In this document: piece by piece, positions 23,328-34,064 of the stretch
Numbering within the stretch: position 1 is the first letter of the stretch
Layout: each line of letters starts with the position of its first letter
Assembly (NCBI GenBank): GCA_905116865.2
Contig: CAJHNH020008548.1
Span: 63,501 to 127,500 of the forward strand
Direction of reading: 5' to 3'
Origin: Candidula unifasciata
Lineage: Eukaryota > Mollusca > Gastropoda > Stylommatophora > Geomitridae
DNA length: 64,000 bases
Translations under genes and position numbers: made by a program
Notes under the pieces: generated by a model
Seen by the model: only the letters and a program-made list of their open reading frames with translations
Told to the model about the DNA's origin: nothing
Databases searched by the model: none

Positions 23328-24299
23328 GTGCTATTCAGCAGACACGCACCTCAAAATGCCAGATGCCAAACTAGCCTAGACTTTTGAACAAACACTGACC
23401 CCACCCATTTCCCTTCCCCTCCCAACCTGTAGTGACTGACCCATAGCCGCCCCTTGTACTGTCACCTGAAACCCTCCCACCGTTGCCCCCCCCCCTCCCC
23501 CACCCTCCTCCTCCAACCCCTGCCTAACCCATTCCCTGTCCCTGAAACTTCAACAAATTCTTGACCTCACCAAACCCACTCCGACCCACCCACAACACCA
23601 CTCAGTGGAAAACATACATGCGCGGCCGGCCAGGGTGTTGTGCCGGGACTGGGTGGGTCGATAGAAACGCGTGCACATCCAGAGACATCCCGTCCGTGAC
23701 ACCACCAACAGAGCGGGTATCGGGTCGATCAAAGCATTTTTGAATCATTTCGTGGAGTAGTATGGCCGATAAGTGCGCTTCAAGCAATGGTTAGTTCGCT
23801 ATTCCTTGTGTCGTGTGCTTTTTGTTGTGTTTTGTGTGACGAATGTCTTGTGGTTACTGTTTTATTGTTTTATATTTCCTGTGACTGTTGTATTGTTACA
23901 TATTTCTTGTAATTATCGTTGTATTGTTAAGTAGTGCTGGTGATTATTATTGTATTATTCCATATTTAATGTGATTATTGTTGTATTGTTATATTTATCC
24001 TGTGATTTGTGTTTTATTCCATATTTCTTGTGGTTATAGTTGTATTGTTTACATTTCTGTATTGTTACATATTTTACGTGAATCCTAGTGTTTTCTGTAA
24101 CATATAGTTTGTTATTATTTCGTGTTAATTGGATGATTCCACATTTTGTGATAATGTTAATCATGTAGAGACATTTGGTATAACAGTTTATTTTAGTCTC
24201 ATGTCAATATTAACTATGCGCATAACTATTAGTGATCATTACATAATCTGTATTATAACAAAGATATGGTTTTGGTTACTGTAAAGTTAACAGTAATAG
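23328..24299. other. No recognisable gene
   Basis: 23400-23600 is C-rich with CCCCACC runs. 23800-24180 is AT-rich and holds about eight imperfect TGTTGTATTGTTATATTTC-like units of roughly 40 bp, a decayed tandem repeat. Confidence 0.5.
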
Positions 24300-24960
24300 T
24301 AACAGTGTAGTAGCACTAGTAATCGCTTTGGTAGCAGTAGCAGCAGTAGTGGCAGTAGCAGCAGCAGCAGTAGTGGCAGTAGCAGCAGCAGCAGTATTAC
24401 CATTAGTAGCAGCAGTGGTAGTAATGAAGGTGGTGGTGGTTGTGGTAGCAACAGTATAGGGGTAATAGCAGCAGAAACAGCATAAGTAATAGTATTCATA
24501 GTGGTAGTAGCAGTAACAGCAGCTATTGTAATCATTTCAGCAACAGCAGCTATTGCAGTAGTTTCAGTATTAGCAGCAGCTACTGTAGTTGTCTCAGTAT
24601 TAGCAGCAGTAGCTATTATAATAGTTTCAGCAGTAACAGCAGTAGCTATTGTAACCGTTTCAGCAGCAGCAACAGCAGCTATTGTAATAGTTTCAGCAGC
24701 AGCAGTTATTTTAATAGTTTCAGCATCAACAGCTATTGTTATAGTTTCAGTAGTAACAGCAGCAGCTATTGAAATAGTTTCAGCAGTAGTAGCAGCAGCA
24801 GCTAATGTAATAGTTTCAGCATTATTAGTAGCAACAGGTATTGTAACAGTTTCAGCAGTAGTAGCAGGCACAGCAGCTATTGTCATAGTTTCAGCAGTAT
24901 AAGTAACAGCAGCAGCAGCTATTGTAATAGTTTCAGCAGTAGTAGCAGCAGCTCTTTTGT
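24300..24960. repeat. AGC/AGT trinucleotide array with ~36-bp units
   Basis: Imperfect (CAG/TAG)n at 24300-24500, then units of GCAGCTATTGTAATAGTTTC followed by AGCAGTAACA to 24960. Both strands keep open frames for a while; none resembles a protein family. Confidence 0.9.
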
Positions 24961-25125
24961 TTTAAGACCAGACAGACAAACAGAACGACATACAAAGGAA
25001 AGATAGAAAAAGAGACAGATAGACAGACACAGACAAACAGAACGAAATACAAAGGAAGTATTTTAAAAAAGATAGACAGACAGAGAAAGACAGACAACCA
25101 CACTGACAGGCTGACAGACAGACCG
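24961..25125. repeat. GACA/GATA-rich stretch
   Basis: AGACAGACAAACAGAACGA and AATACAAAGGAA blocks occur twice (24970 and 25030). CAGACAGA motifs continue to 25125. Confidence 0.8.
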
Positions 25126-25176
25126 AACTATTGAATTTCGTGATACTCACATTTAAACGAATAGCCGAACACATAC

Positions 25177-25541
25177 CGCTACGTTGATACATCTTCGATC
25201 TTTGACTTCTTGCGTGTAAAAATCCCCAACAGATGCGTGACCCTGTGTGGCTAAATAGGTCACAACTGGGGACTCCCTGCCTGTATGTGGGACACCTGGG
25301 TTGTCTTCTCTTTGATCTGGAGAATATGGGGCAAATTGGTGTTGGTGAAATGGTCTGTAGTAGCGTGTGCTTTGTAACATAAGCATGATCGCCAAGGAAC
25401 AGATTATGAACAGCATATTCATACCAACAGTGTGCCAGACTTGAACATTATGAATGGCTAACTTACGTAATCTGGTCACGTAGCCTGGTAGTCTTAGTTT
25501 CAGCTTCATAGCAAACGGGTCACCCCATCGTTGCTCCGCTC
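25177..25541 (-). CDS. Putative exon: N-terminus of a type II membrane protein
   Basis: On the - strand an acceptor-like tract (TCTGTGTGTTTTTCGTTGG then CACAG) ends at 25542. The exon would start at 25541 with 31 bases of leader, reach an ATG at about 25510, and run to a donor-like GCG/GTATGT at 25177/25176 in phase 0; a stop lies soon after this donor in the intron. The roughly 110 residues begin MKLKLRLPGYVTRLRKLAIH, basic, then VGMNMLFIICSLAIMLML, one strong membrane segment at about residues 29-46. A polar Pro/Gln-rich stem and DFYTQEVKDRRCINVA follow. A short basic cytoplasmic tail, one anchor and a stem are typical of Golgi glycosyltransferases or sulfotransferases, but no catalytic domain is in the window, so the function is unassigned. 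Composition is non-repetitive, unlike its surroundings. Confidence 0.45.
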
Positions 25542-26039
25542 CTGTGCCAACGAAAAACACACAGAATGTTTATCACAGTCCCTTGTGGAAAGATTGACAG
25601 ACTGCTGTCTCAGCATATCTAGCATACATACGCATTAAAAGCATACGGTAGCCATCCGAAGTGCTAACACAAACAGTCCGGCATTAGAAATGCAGTTCCT
25701 CATCGACGGTAGCAGAAGTCACAAACAGATCAGCAGCTGCACACGCGATCAATTTTAATCACATAAGGACACCACCAACATTGCGACGACAGGAATCGCG
25801 CCATTTTCTGAATCTACAATTCATACCACCACGTTAGTCACAGTTGCAAAAACATTTCGGATGAAATCCGCAGCTAACAGTGTCACGCCATGCATTTAAC
25901 TTAGAAGCTGGGCAACAAAACTATATCCTTTCAGTCTACAAATGGAGCAAAATGCAACGGCCACAGTCTAGCAGAAGCAAAAAATGTGCCTCGGCTCCAA
26001 ACAGCGCCATTGCCTAGCGCCCATTTTGACCGGAGAAAA
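25542..26039. other. No recognisable gene
   Basis: Non-repetitive DNA upstream (on the - strand) of the putative membrane-protein exon; likely its 5' intron. Confidence 0.4.
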
Positions 26040-26445
26040 CCTACCTAAAATTACCACTTGTGAAATGAGAACAGATGGATGAGGAAAGCCACCGACTTGA
26101 CCATCCGAGAGGAGGTGGGAAAGGATACAATCAGACATACTGTGGAAACAACACTATTCGTCAAATTCATTGAGAAATATGAGATCAAATGATTTGGTCA
26201 TCTCATTGGAATGTAGCCAGAACAACTACTAACGCATAAAAAGATCTAAATGGAAACTAAGAGATCGCCCTAGAAGTGTATAAATCAATGATATTAAAGA
26301 GCTTCTACATATACACGAAATGACAATAGCCAGTGCAGATCATCAAGCAGTGGATCGCTGACTGTTCTTCCCCAAGCCGCTTAACGGCAGAAGTGGAAAT
26401 TGATGATGGTTATGATGATGACGTATAACAGTGCTATAGTGTGGC
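26040..26445 (+). pseudogene. LINE RT C-terminus, heavily degraded
   Basis: On the + strand KITTCEMRTDG at the start and RDRPRSV...INDIKELLHIHE at about 26270 match the RT C-terminal pattern (EMRxxR ... GRPRKRWIDDIKE). WFGHL is reduced to LVISLE. Many stops. It ends with GATGATGGTTATGATGATGA as a tail. Confidence 0.55.
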
Positions 26446-26449
26446 CAGT

Positions 26450-27170
26450 AAAAAAGTCATCATCGTGTAGCAGGTCCGTTGCATCACGTCGCTGTCATCA
26501 GGGTCTGCCTCAAGGAAATACTATCTCTCACCTGCTGTCTTGCCTGTGTGCTTACGAGATCACTTATCCCTTGTGCCCATCTTCATTCTGGTCAGAACCT
26601 ACCCCTCTTTTCTGGCACCATGCCTTCTGACGGTCTAAGGAGAATGACGCTACGAGGAGTTACCAAGGGGATCTGGCCGACGCTCAACACTCAGGGAAAG
26701 GATGAGACCGATTTACAATCAGACGGTTACTGGTACCATCGGAATTGGAACTTTTTGCTTGCTACTGAAGATGGGGACTGATCACTTATGGGAGTGTCCT
26801 GCTATGATGTCTGTTATTAACTCAACATTCAACCATGCCTTCCGGTGTTGTTTTCCGAGTCCGGCATGGGGCTTGATAGGGCCAAAATATTTCAGTTTCC
26901 AAGACAAGATGCTGTTTATTAGCCAATCTTCCTTGATGTTCAGCTTTTTCAAGATGTCAGTATTTCGTAACTTCTTTGTCCGTGGTATTCTGAGAGTATG
27001 TCTGTAGCGTTTCAGCTCAGAAATCATAATTGTTTCTTCCATAGTGCCTGGTAGATAGTCCACGACATACATCCGTACGTTGCTACAGGGAAAATCCATG
27101 TTCTCAGAATTTGGACATTTATTTCTTTGCTGGCGTTTAACCATAGACTAGTTGTGGGTTTGAGGGTTGA
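26450..27170 (-). pseudogene. LINE E copy 2, 3' part
   Basis: The - strand reads WIFPVATYGCMSWTI in one frame. It continues after a frameshift with MISELKRYRHTLRIPRTKKL, then RNTDILKKLNIKEDWLINSI and LKYFGPI: the RT thumb sequence shared with 2157-2960. The 3' UTR ends CTGCTACACGATGATGACT at 26450. Stops and frameshifts show that it is dead. It forms a tail-to-tail pair with the + strand LINE at 26040-26445, both ending in (ATG)n. Confidence 0.8.
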
Positions 27171-27540
27171 AAAGCGGACCAACATAATGGCACACGGGTA
27201 GTTACCCATCAGTGCTTCGTTCTTCTTGTAACACACGTCTGAGTCCGAAGAAGCTCAGCACAGTCATAGGCTCTGTAGCACCGGCGAGGATCCCGAAATA
27301 CTATGGGTAGATTTTTAACTTCAAATATTGCCCCGGCAGCGCCATGAAGCTAATCTTTTCAATTTCCAACTGCCAAGAGATTTTTTGCGTGCGCAACAAT
27401 ACACACGGGCATCTGATCTCACTGCCCAGAGACCAGAGGGAATTACTAGAAGTCCAAGTCCAGGTGAAAAAATCCCAGCCCCTACCAGGGATTAAACCCT
27501 AAACCTCCAGCACTGGAGGCCACACAGCGCCCTAACCATA
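27150..27540 (-). mobile_element. SINE C copy, full length
   Basis: On the - strand the tRNA-like head TATGGTTAGGGCGCTGTG with box B GGGTTTAATCCCTGG (near 27490) leads into the common body, ending with ATTATGTTGGTCCGCTT near 27165. It abuts LINE E copy 2. Confidence 0.8.
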
Positions 27541-27599
27541 GACTGCAAATACTGTTTAATTGTAAGTAAGCACAGGATGCTTCCTAAGCATATGTCTAA

Positions 27600-27790
27600 T
27601 CGGACATATGATGGTAAGTAAACGACCCTTTTCCACGCATTTAGGCGTATAGGACATATAGGGCTAGACCTTTTTTTATATAGGACATATGATCGTAGAC
27701 TAATATTTTTATAGACTAATCGACACTCATTACATGATGTAGTCAAGATCACCTGGCCGCCTTTACTTCCCACGACATTACCTGGTAGGA
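27600..27790 (-). mobile_element. SINE B, 3' half
   Basis: Reverse complement of the SINE B end: CCCTTTTCCACGCATTTAGG, AGGGCTAGACC, and CCGCCTTTACTTCCCACG. An internal GGACATATRRTCGTA duplication is present. The head is missing. Confidence 0.7.
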
Positions 27791-27799
27791 GCTAGAAAG

Positions 27800-28490
27800 A
27801 TGAACACCACAAACAAGGGAGAATCTTCACACTGTTGTGTATACGCAGCCCTGCCGTATGGTGCAGAAATCTGGACAATGAAGAAGCAAATAGAAAATTG
27901 AATTGAATCTCTGGAAATGTGGACATACAGAAGAATGGGTCGTATTTTATAAAAAAACAAAAAAAAAAAAACACCGTGTTGGTTCCTGGGCCCCTATTTT
28001 ACAGAAGTGGGGCGCGGGGGGCGGGGGTTGTTAGACCTCTTGCCTACCCAAAAGTATGTTGCAAGAGTCGACTAATTAGGATTTTCCTTCAAAGTCGGAG
28101 TGCATTTGCGCGATAGGCAAGGAAGCAGCAGTCTGCATACGAATGAGTCAGATCTGTAAAACCGATGCACAGACAATACTCAGGATCTGGAACAAGAATG
28201 CAGTCCAGAACTGGTTGAACAACCAGAACTTTCCGCCAGAGTTTATAGCCGGTGAACGCGAAGAAAAAAAAAAAAACAATCAAACACAGAGGTTCTGGAA
28301 AGAATTCGAATAAAAAGAGAATCGTTGAAAGCAGTTTTTAAATTTTTTTTTTTTAAAAAGAAACAGTTCAGATATTTTGCTTACATTAAAATACACAACC
28401 CTGTTATAAAAATCAGACTGAAGGAGAAAGGTCAAGGGCAAAACAGCAAGAGGAAGTGAGCTAGTGTGTATATGGGCGGGGCGTGGGGAG
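27800..28490 (+). pseudogene. LINE RT C-terminus split by SINE A
   Basis: + strand: YGAEIWTMKKQ and SLEMWTYRRMGRI (27860-27950) are the YGCETW and EMWxYRRM motifs. After SINE A (27974-28276) the reading resumes as NTEVLERIRIKRESLKAVFK and then, after an insert of T/A-rich sequence, IKIRLKEKG. The break lies between GRI and the NEEVL segment, so one RT was split by the SINE. Palm motifs are absent. Confidence 0.7.
27974..28276 (+). mobile_element. SINE A copy 4, inserted in LINE RT
   Basis: Starts CCGTGTTGGTTCCTGGGCCC, carries a GGGGCGCGGGGGGCGGGGG variant, and ends GGTGAACGCGAAGAAAAAAA. A-runs on both sides (about 12 A then C) may be the target-site duplication or merge with the tail. Confidence 0.8.
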
Positions 28491-28499
28491 ACTCTCGTT

Positions 28500-28769
28500 A
28501 CGTGTACCTAGTATCCATTGTAATCTGTGTGTACTGCCCAACCAAAAGCATGTCGTAAGAGTCGACTTATTGGAAGCTTCCTTCAAAGTCGGAGTCCATC
28601 TGCCTGAGAGGCAAGGAACCAGCAGTCTGTATGCAAATGATTCAGATCTGTAAAACCGATGCACACGCAAAACTCGTGTTCTGGAACAGGATTGCAGTCC
28701 AGAAGTGGATGAACAACCAGAACTTTGTTCCAGAGTTTACCGCTGGTGAACGCAAAGAAGAAGAAAAAG
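28500..28769 (+). mobile_element. SINE A copy 5
   Basis: From CGTGTACCTAGTATCCATTG (diverged 5' end) through AAGCATGTCGTAAGAGTCG to GGTGAACGCAAAGAAGAAG. Only about 225 bp after copy 4, both on +. Confidence 0.8.
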
Positions 28770-28887
28770 AACTTGGGAACTAATGCCAATTTTGAATAGG
28801 GAGAAAGAAAAAAGGGAATGGGGTAAAAGGGGGGGGGGGGGGGGTTTTTAGAAAAGCGACGGGACAACAAAAGTCACGTTATTGTGG

Positions 28888-29085
28888 TTGCAGTCGGCTC
28901 TGTGGCTAAGTCGATGCGAACGCTTCGTAATGCCGGGGTGCCGGGTTCGATCCCAGCTGCGGACCATGGCAGAAAGCAATGGCAAACTACTGGACGTAAA
29001 TTTGCCTAGAGAAACCACACAAGAGCCAGGGGCTGCTGGGGTTGGTTCTGCTACGTCATGCAAAGGATACGTAACTAACTTGTGG
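28888..29085 (+). mobile_element. SINE D copy with tRNA-like head
   Basis: Box A CTGTGGCTAAGTCG and a perfect box B GGGTTCGATCCC spaced as in a tRNA; then AGCAATGGCAAACTACTGGA, GGTTGGTTCTGCTACGTC and the 3' end AAGGATACGTAACTAAC. Related copies at 55979, 60145, 60358 and 61288. A poly-G run of about 19 bp lies at 28829. Confidence 0.85.
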
Positions 29086-29450
29086 TTGCAACCCAAAATT
29101 GCTGGCCAAGCGTTGTAGCTGTTTAATCTGCGCTCTAAAGGTCGCAAATTCGTTTCTGCATCTGTCGCTCGCTTCACGAATGCGGGTTTTGGAAGTTCAC
29201 AGGGGATCACCTCTACAGCTTGGAAGTTCGTGCCATGTGGGAGGCTTTCAGTGTCAGGTCAGAAGCTCTGGTGATATGGACCGATTCAAGTGGGATAAAA
29301 TCTGGTAAAATGGAAAGTCCACCGTGTAGAAGCGATGCTGACTTACTGACCTGATGAAGGTCTTTGCGTTCACACCCACACAGAGACCACTGTTTTGCGT
29401 TGGGGGACGCGCAGAGGACATGGTATAAGCTGTAATAACACTTTTTAGGA
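29086..29450. other. No recognisable gene
   Basis: Non-repetitive sequence with short open frames only. Confidence 0.4.
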
Positions 29451-29454
29451 TGGG

Positions 29455-29937
29455 TTATGTGAACAAATTATTATTAATATTATTATTATTATTCGTCATC
29501 TTCTTCTCCTTCTTGTTCTTGTTCTTCTGTTTCTTCTTTTCTTCTTTTTCTTCTTTTTCTTCCCACCCTTGATCTCCCCAGTGTGATCCCAGAAACCCCC
29601 CCCCCCCCCCCCCCCCTGTCTGAGACGTGTGGCTGTCGTCAGCCATCTGTTGTCAACAAACGATATCTGTCGAGCGGGCGGCCCAGTGTTGCTTGACCTA
29701 TAGCGGTGGGGGAGTTAGGAAGGGGAGGGGGTAGCTAGAGGAGGGTCGGCTACAAAGAGAGATTGCATAGAGAGAAAGGGGGGGGGGTATATCAGGAACT
29801 GATTACGGGGACATCTTTGTATGTGTATGGATGGGGGTGGGTTGTGGGTGGGTGTGGGTGTGGAGTGGGGGTGTTGGTGTGGGTGTTCAAATAATGAACA
29901 ACAGTGGCACACCTTCCACATTTCTTTTCTTCAAAAT
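29455..29937. repeat. ATT and TTC tracts, poly-C, G-rich spacer
   Basis: (ATT)n near 29470, imperfect TTC at 29498-29565, C-run at 29596-29616, GGGGG-rich stretches at 29705-29790, and GGTGTGGGTGTGG repeats at 29830-29885. Confidence 0.85.
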
Positions 29938-30080
29938 TGACCTTGGCTGCCAGCAAAACCCCGAACTGGCCGCCAGGAACAGCCTGGGAAGTAAAGGCTG
30001 CCAATGTGGCGTTGACCACATCAACCAGTGAGTGCAGTGTGATCTATAAACATCATATGCCCGTGTGTGCTCCGGCGTTA
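29938..30080 (+). mobile_element. SINE B, 5'-truncated
   Basis: GACCTTGGCTGCCAGC, GGGAAGTAAAGGCTGCCAAT and GTTGACCACATCAACCAG match the SINE B body. Both ends are incomplete. Confidence 0.65.
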
Positions 30081-30204
30081 AAAAAAAAGACCCTTTACTT
30101 GGTTGTAACTTTTACGAATCAACAAGGTTTTTGGATTTGTTGCTTTGACCTTCATATCCAAAATGGCTCTCCTGGTAATGGAAGCCACTTTTATTTCACA
30201 CTAC

Positions 30205-30375
30205 TCTTCCTTCGAAGTCGGTGTGCATCTGCCTGAGAGGCATACACATTAGTTAGATCTGTCAAATGGATGCAGATACACCACTCAAGTTCTGGAACAT
30301 GAGTGCAGTCCAGAAGTAGACAAACAACCAGAACTTTCCGACAGAGTTTACAGCTGGTGAACGCGAAGAAGAAGT
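30205..30375 (+). mobile_element. SINE A copy 6, 5'-truncated
   Basis: Starts inside the element at CTTCCTTCGAAGTCGG and ends GGTGAACGCGAAGAAGAAG. About 110 bp of the 5' end are missing. Confidence 0.8.
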
Positions 30376-30469
30376 AGATTTCACACTTCAAAACTGGAAG
30401 CGGGAATTTTTGAAAAAACACTGTCCTATCTATAATTGTCTTTGACACCATTTTCAGAAGATGGATTGT

Positions 30470-30690
30470 TGGAAGAAACGACCTTTAAATTACCTATAAA
30501 CTTTGAAGTCACATCGATACATTGTTGTCGCTACCAATTTCACAACAAGACGAACTGAAGGGGGAAAAAAACGACCTCTTAATTACCTATAAATCTCGAA
30601 GTCACATCGATACACTGATGTCGATACCATTGCACAACAAGATGAAACTGAAGGAAAAAGCAACTCCTAACTACCTCTAAATTGTCAATG
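30470..30690. repeat. ~93-bp tandem repeat, 2.5 copies
   Basis: ACCTATAAA...GAAGTCACATCGATACA and CACAACAAGAYGAA...GAAGG occur in two adjacent units; a third is partial. Confidence 0.7.
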
Positions 30691-31359
30691 TCCAGATATT
30701 TCCAAACGAAGACGCTTTAGAAAGCCAAATATATTTATTGTTCAAACGCTGTTTTGCTACCAAATGAGAACTGATGTCTTTTCCGGCAAGATGCACATTT
30801 CTCACTGCATTTTTTCCCTGTTTTCTCATTTTCTAAAAGCACATTATTCTTCCGTAAACGGATGTCCGTTAAAATGTAAAGTTTACGACTGTTAGAGCGT
30901 GGCTAGGGAAATTGCCAAGATAAAATGTCTGCCATAATTTCAACGTCGATAATACATGTTTGCTATGGCGTCTTGTATTTGACCAGCTGCGAGTAATGCA
31001 TTGGTGCAAATAGCTTTATAATTACAATGCTTGCTTAAGCAGTTTCATTATTATCTGCTTTTTGAAATGGTTTGAATTTGTCCCAATGTCGGTTCATGAA
31101 CAACATTTAGGAGTAAAGGATTGGGGAAAGAATAGATCCACACTCCTTTAATAAGCATGTAGTAAAAGTCGATTAATTAAAGATTTCCTGGCATCAGATG
31201 TGTTGGATTGAATGGGATTTATATACTAACACCATAAAACAACGTGCTAGCTACTCTTTTAATGGTAAAAGAAGAACAAGAACAAGGAAGAAGAGGAAGC
31301 AGAAGAAGAGAAAGAAATACTAAACACATGAATAGTAATTACATAACAACAGTGCTACT
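30691..31359. other. No recognisable gene
   Basis: AT-rich DNA. An A/G-rich AAGAAGAGGAAGCAGAAG stretch lies at 31270-31315. Confidence 0.4.
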
Positions 31360-31465
31360 AACGGGAGCGAGTGATCGGTCCGGAGGCAAGTGATCGGTCC
31401 GGAGGCAAGTGATCGGTCCGGGGGCAAGTTATCGGTCCGGGGGCAAGTGATCGGTCCGGAGGCAC
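31360..31465. repeat. 19-bp tandem repeat, 5 copies
   Basis: Unit GCAAGTGATCGGTCCGGAG with GGGGG variants. Each unit carries the palindromic TCCGGA. Confidence 0.9.
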
Positions 31466-31689
31466 AAATAGATTATCACGGTCCAAAATTAATGGTACAA
31501 TAAGTGTGAGAATTTGAACTCACAACCCTCGGATCTTCAGGCCAGCATCTAGCCGTTGTACCAGCTCTTCTTAACTGACGATCCGCCGGCCAGCTATAAC
31601 CCGCCAAGATCTAACGAGTGGCAGCGGATCAGTGCCACCTGCATTGTACCAGTAGTCTTCCTATTTTGGGGCCTCAGTCCACGTTTAAT
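31466..31689. other. tRNA-like decayed head, - strand, otherwise unassigned
   Basis: CTCACAACCCTCGGATCTTCAGGC at 31520 resembles a reversed SINE B-type head (a box B would read GGGTTGTGAGTTC), but the body is not recognised. Low certainty. Confidence 0.3.
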
Positions 31690-32480
31690 CAAGAGATGTC
31701 AAGAAAATGACACTTTTAATTAGAGATGTCATCAAGAAAACGACTCTTTTAATCCAGAGATGTCATCAAGGCAAAGCCACTTTTCATCTAGAAATATCAT
31801 CAAGGGAATTCCACTTTTAGTCTAGAGATGTCGTCAATAATGTGACCCTTCTAATCCAGAGATGTAATCAAGGCAAAGCCACTTTTAATCTAGAGATGTC
31901 GTCAGGAAAATGACACTGTTAATAAGTAGATGTCATCGAGGAAATGCCACTTTTAATCCAGAGATGTCTTCAAGAAACGCCACTTTTAAACTAGAGATGT
32001 CATCAAAGAAATGACACTTTTAATCTAGAGATGTCGTCAATGAAATTACACTGTTAGTCAGTAGATGTCATCAAGCAAAAACACTTTTAATCAGTAGATG
32101 TCATCAGAGAATTATACTTAATCTGAAGATGTCATCACCGTAATGACACGTTTAATCATGCGATGACGTCAAGGAAATAATACCTTTACTCCAGAGATGT
32201 CGTCAAGGAAATGCCACTTTTAATCCAGAGGTGTCAAGGGAATGACACTTTTAATCCAGAGATGTCAAGGAAATGCCACTTTTAATCCAGAGATGTCAAG
32301 TGAATGCAACTTTTAATCCAGAGATGTCAAGATAATGCCACTTTTAATCCAGAGATGTCACCAGTAGAATGCAGCTGGTTATCCCGAGATGTCATCAAGG
32401 GAATGACACTTTTAGTCTAGAAATTTCCTCAAAGAAATACAATCTTTAGTCAGAGATGTCATCAAAGAATGACAAATTTG
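31690..32480. repeat. Minisatellite, ~34-bp unit, about 23 copies
   Basis: Unit CACTTTTAATCCAGAGATGT plus CATCAAGGAAATGC; several central units are 31 bp (ATC missing). Diverged and old-looking. Confidence 0.9.
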
Positions 32481-32659
32481 ATTAGAGGCGCATCAAGAGC
32501 AAGAATACGTTGATATAATACGGCTCTAAAGGGACTGACATTTAATCAGGAATTTGGCATTGGCAACAGCACCATATGTCATGGATACCTAGACGTGTAC
32601 GACACAGTTGCTCATTCACGTCGCCATGGGAGAATCCTTTCCTTTATCATCCTTCATCT

Positions 32660-33055
32660 GTGTTGTTGGCATGGTGTCTCCCTCGATTGCTGGAGGTTCC
32701 GGGTTCAAATCCCCTCTAAGGAGTGGGATTTTTTCACGTGGACTTGGACTTCTAGTAATTCCCACTGGTGTCTGGGTAGTGAGATCGGACGCCCGTGTGA
32801 ATTGTTGCGCACGTAAAAAAATCACATGGCAGTTGGAAATCGAAAAAAGTAGCTTAACGCCGCTGCCCGGGCAAAATTTTGAGTTAAAAATCTACCCAAA
32901 GTATTTCAGGATCCTCGCTGATGCTACAGAGCCTGTGCACTGCACTGTGCTAAGCTTCTTCAGACTCAGACTTGAGTTAGAAGAGGAACAGAGCACTTAG
33001 GGGTTACTACCCGTGTGCCATGATGTTGATCCGTTGTTAAAACTTCAAATCTATC
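32660..33055 (+). mobile_element. SINE C copy, full length
   Basis: tRNA-like head TGGCATGGTGTCTCCCTCG with box B GGGTTCAAATCCCC (32700), then GTGGACTTGGACTTCTAG, GGCAGTTGGAAATCG, CTGCCCGGGCAAAATTTTGA, GACTTGAGTTAGAAGAGG and the 3' end TGATGTTGATCCGTTGTTAA. The clearest copy of this family. Confidence 0.85.
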
Positions 33056-33155
33056 TATGTTGTTGGCGATGAAAGAGCTGGCAGATTTAGTCATGAAAGA
33101 GCTGATAGAATTAGTCATGAAAGAGCTGATATAATTAGCTATGAAAGAGCTGAAA
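33056..33155. repeat. 24-bp tandem repeat, 4 copies
   Basis: GATGAAAGAGCTGATAGAATTAGT-type units (written here as GAAAGAGCTGA plus TAGAATTAGTCAT) directly follow the SINE C 3' end. Confidence 0.9.
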
Positions 33156-33362
33156 GATTGGCCGGCTTTGTCTAAGCTGCAGATGCCCAGCCTGTTGATC
33201 ACATCGACGTTGTTAATGCCCTTATAGAAAGAAAGAGGACGATTGGAGGATTCTGGGAGCAACGCGTCTATATCACTGCTAGGATTTCAAGCATTCGGAG
33301 AAAAAGTCGACATGCCAAATGTACGAGAAGTATTGTCTACCAGTGTAGAACAGTAAAAAAGA
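33156..33362. other. No recognisable gene
   Basis: Short unassigned spacer. Confidence 0.4.
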
Positions 33363-33605
33363 AACAAGTAAAGGACCTTTTTCCACGCCTAGACCAATCA
33401 GCACCAGAAGGTGGGATATGGTCAGCATCACGCCAAGGGCCTTTACTTCCCGGGACTGCACCCGGTACCCACTCAAGGCTGGGTCTACCTGGCAACCAAG
33501 GTCGTTTTTTTTTGAAAAAAAGTTCGTCTCCGCCAGGCATCGAACCCACGACCTTCTGATCCGCAGGCGAGCGCACCATCGTAGAACTGGCACTATCAAC
33601 CGCCA
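33363..33605 (-). mobile_element. SINE B copy, full length
   Basis: On the - strand a tRNA-like head TCGCCTGCGGATCAGAAGG with box B GTGGGTTCGATGCC (33550), then CAGCCTTGAGTGGGTACCGG and GGAAGTAAAGGCCC, ending GGCGTGGAAAAAGGTCC at 33366. Good reference copy. Confidence 0.85.
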
Positions 33606-33854
33606 ATACCGTGCTTTGATAGAGAAGACAAAACACATCACGTTCATCTAGCGTCCACGAAAGGGTAGCTTTAGGTTATAAATGTGAGTAGGTTATGTGC
33701 GATACATAAAACGGCTATTACAATTGTACATCAAGAGAAGGATAACATCAGAGAAACTCTACAACAGCACGATGTGCCTATGGTCGAGGCGGCCAGAAGA
33801 GCTAGAGACAGAACCTTATATCTCCCTCAACACCCACAGCGGTAAAAGAGAAAG

Positions 33855-33855
33855 T

Positions 33856-33908
<53 letters not shown>

Positions 33909-33920
33909 AGACATCAAGAG
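33855..33920. repeat. (GAA)n microsatellite
   Basis: GAA with GAG interruptions. Confidence 0.95.
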
Positions 33921-34064
33921 CCATGAGAAGAACCCCTGCAGTGCTGATGCGATCTAAGGAGACAGACGAAGTCGTCGTACAGATAACCCAACGTTTTACT
34001 CAGAATTTTACTCCTCAACCTTAAATTGTGCACTGCATTCACTGACTAGTCCATTCATCGACCA

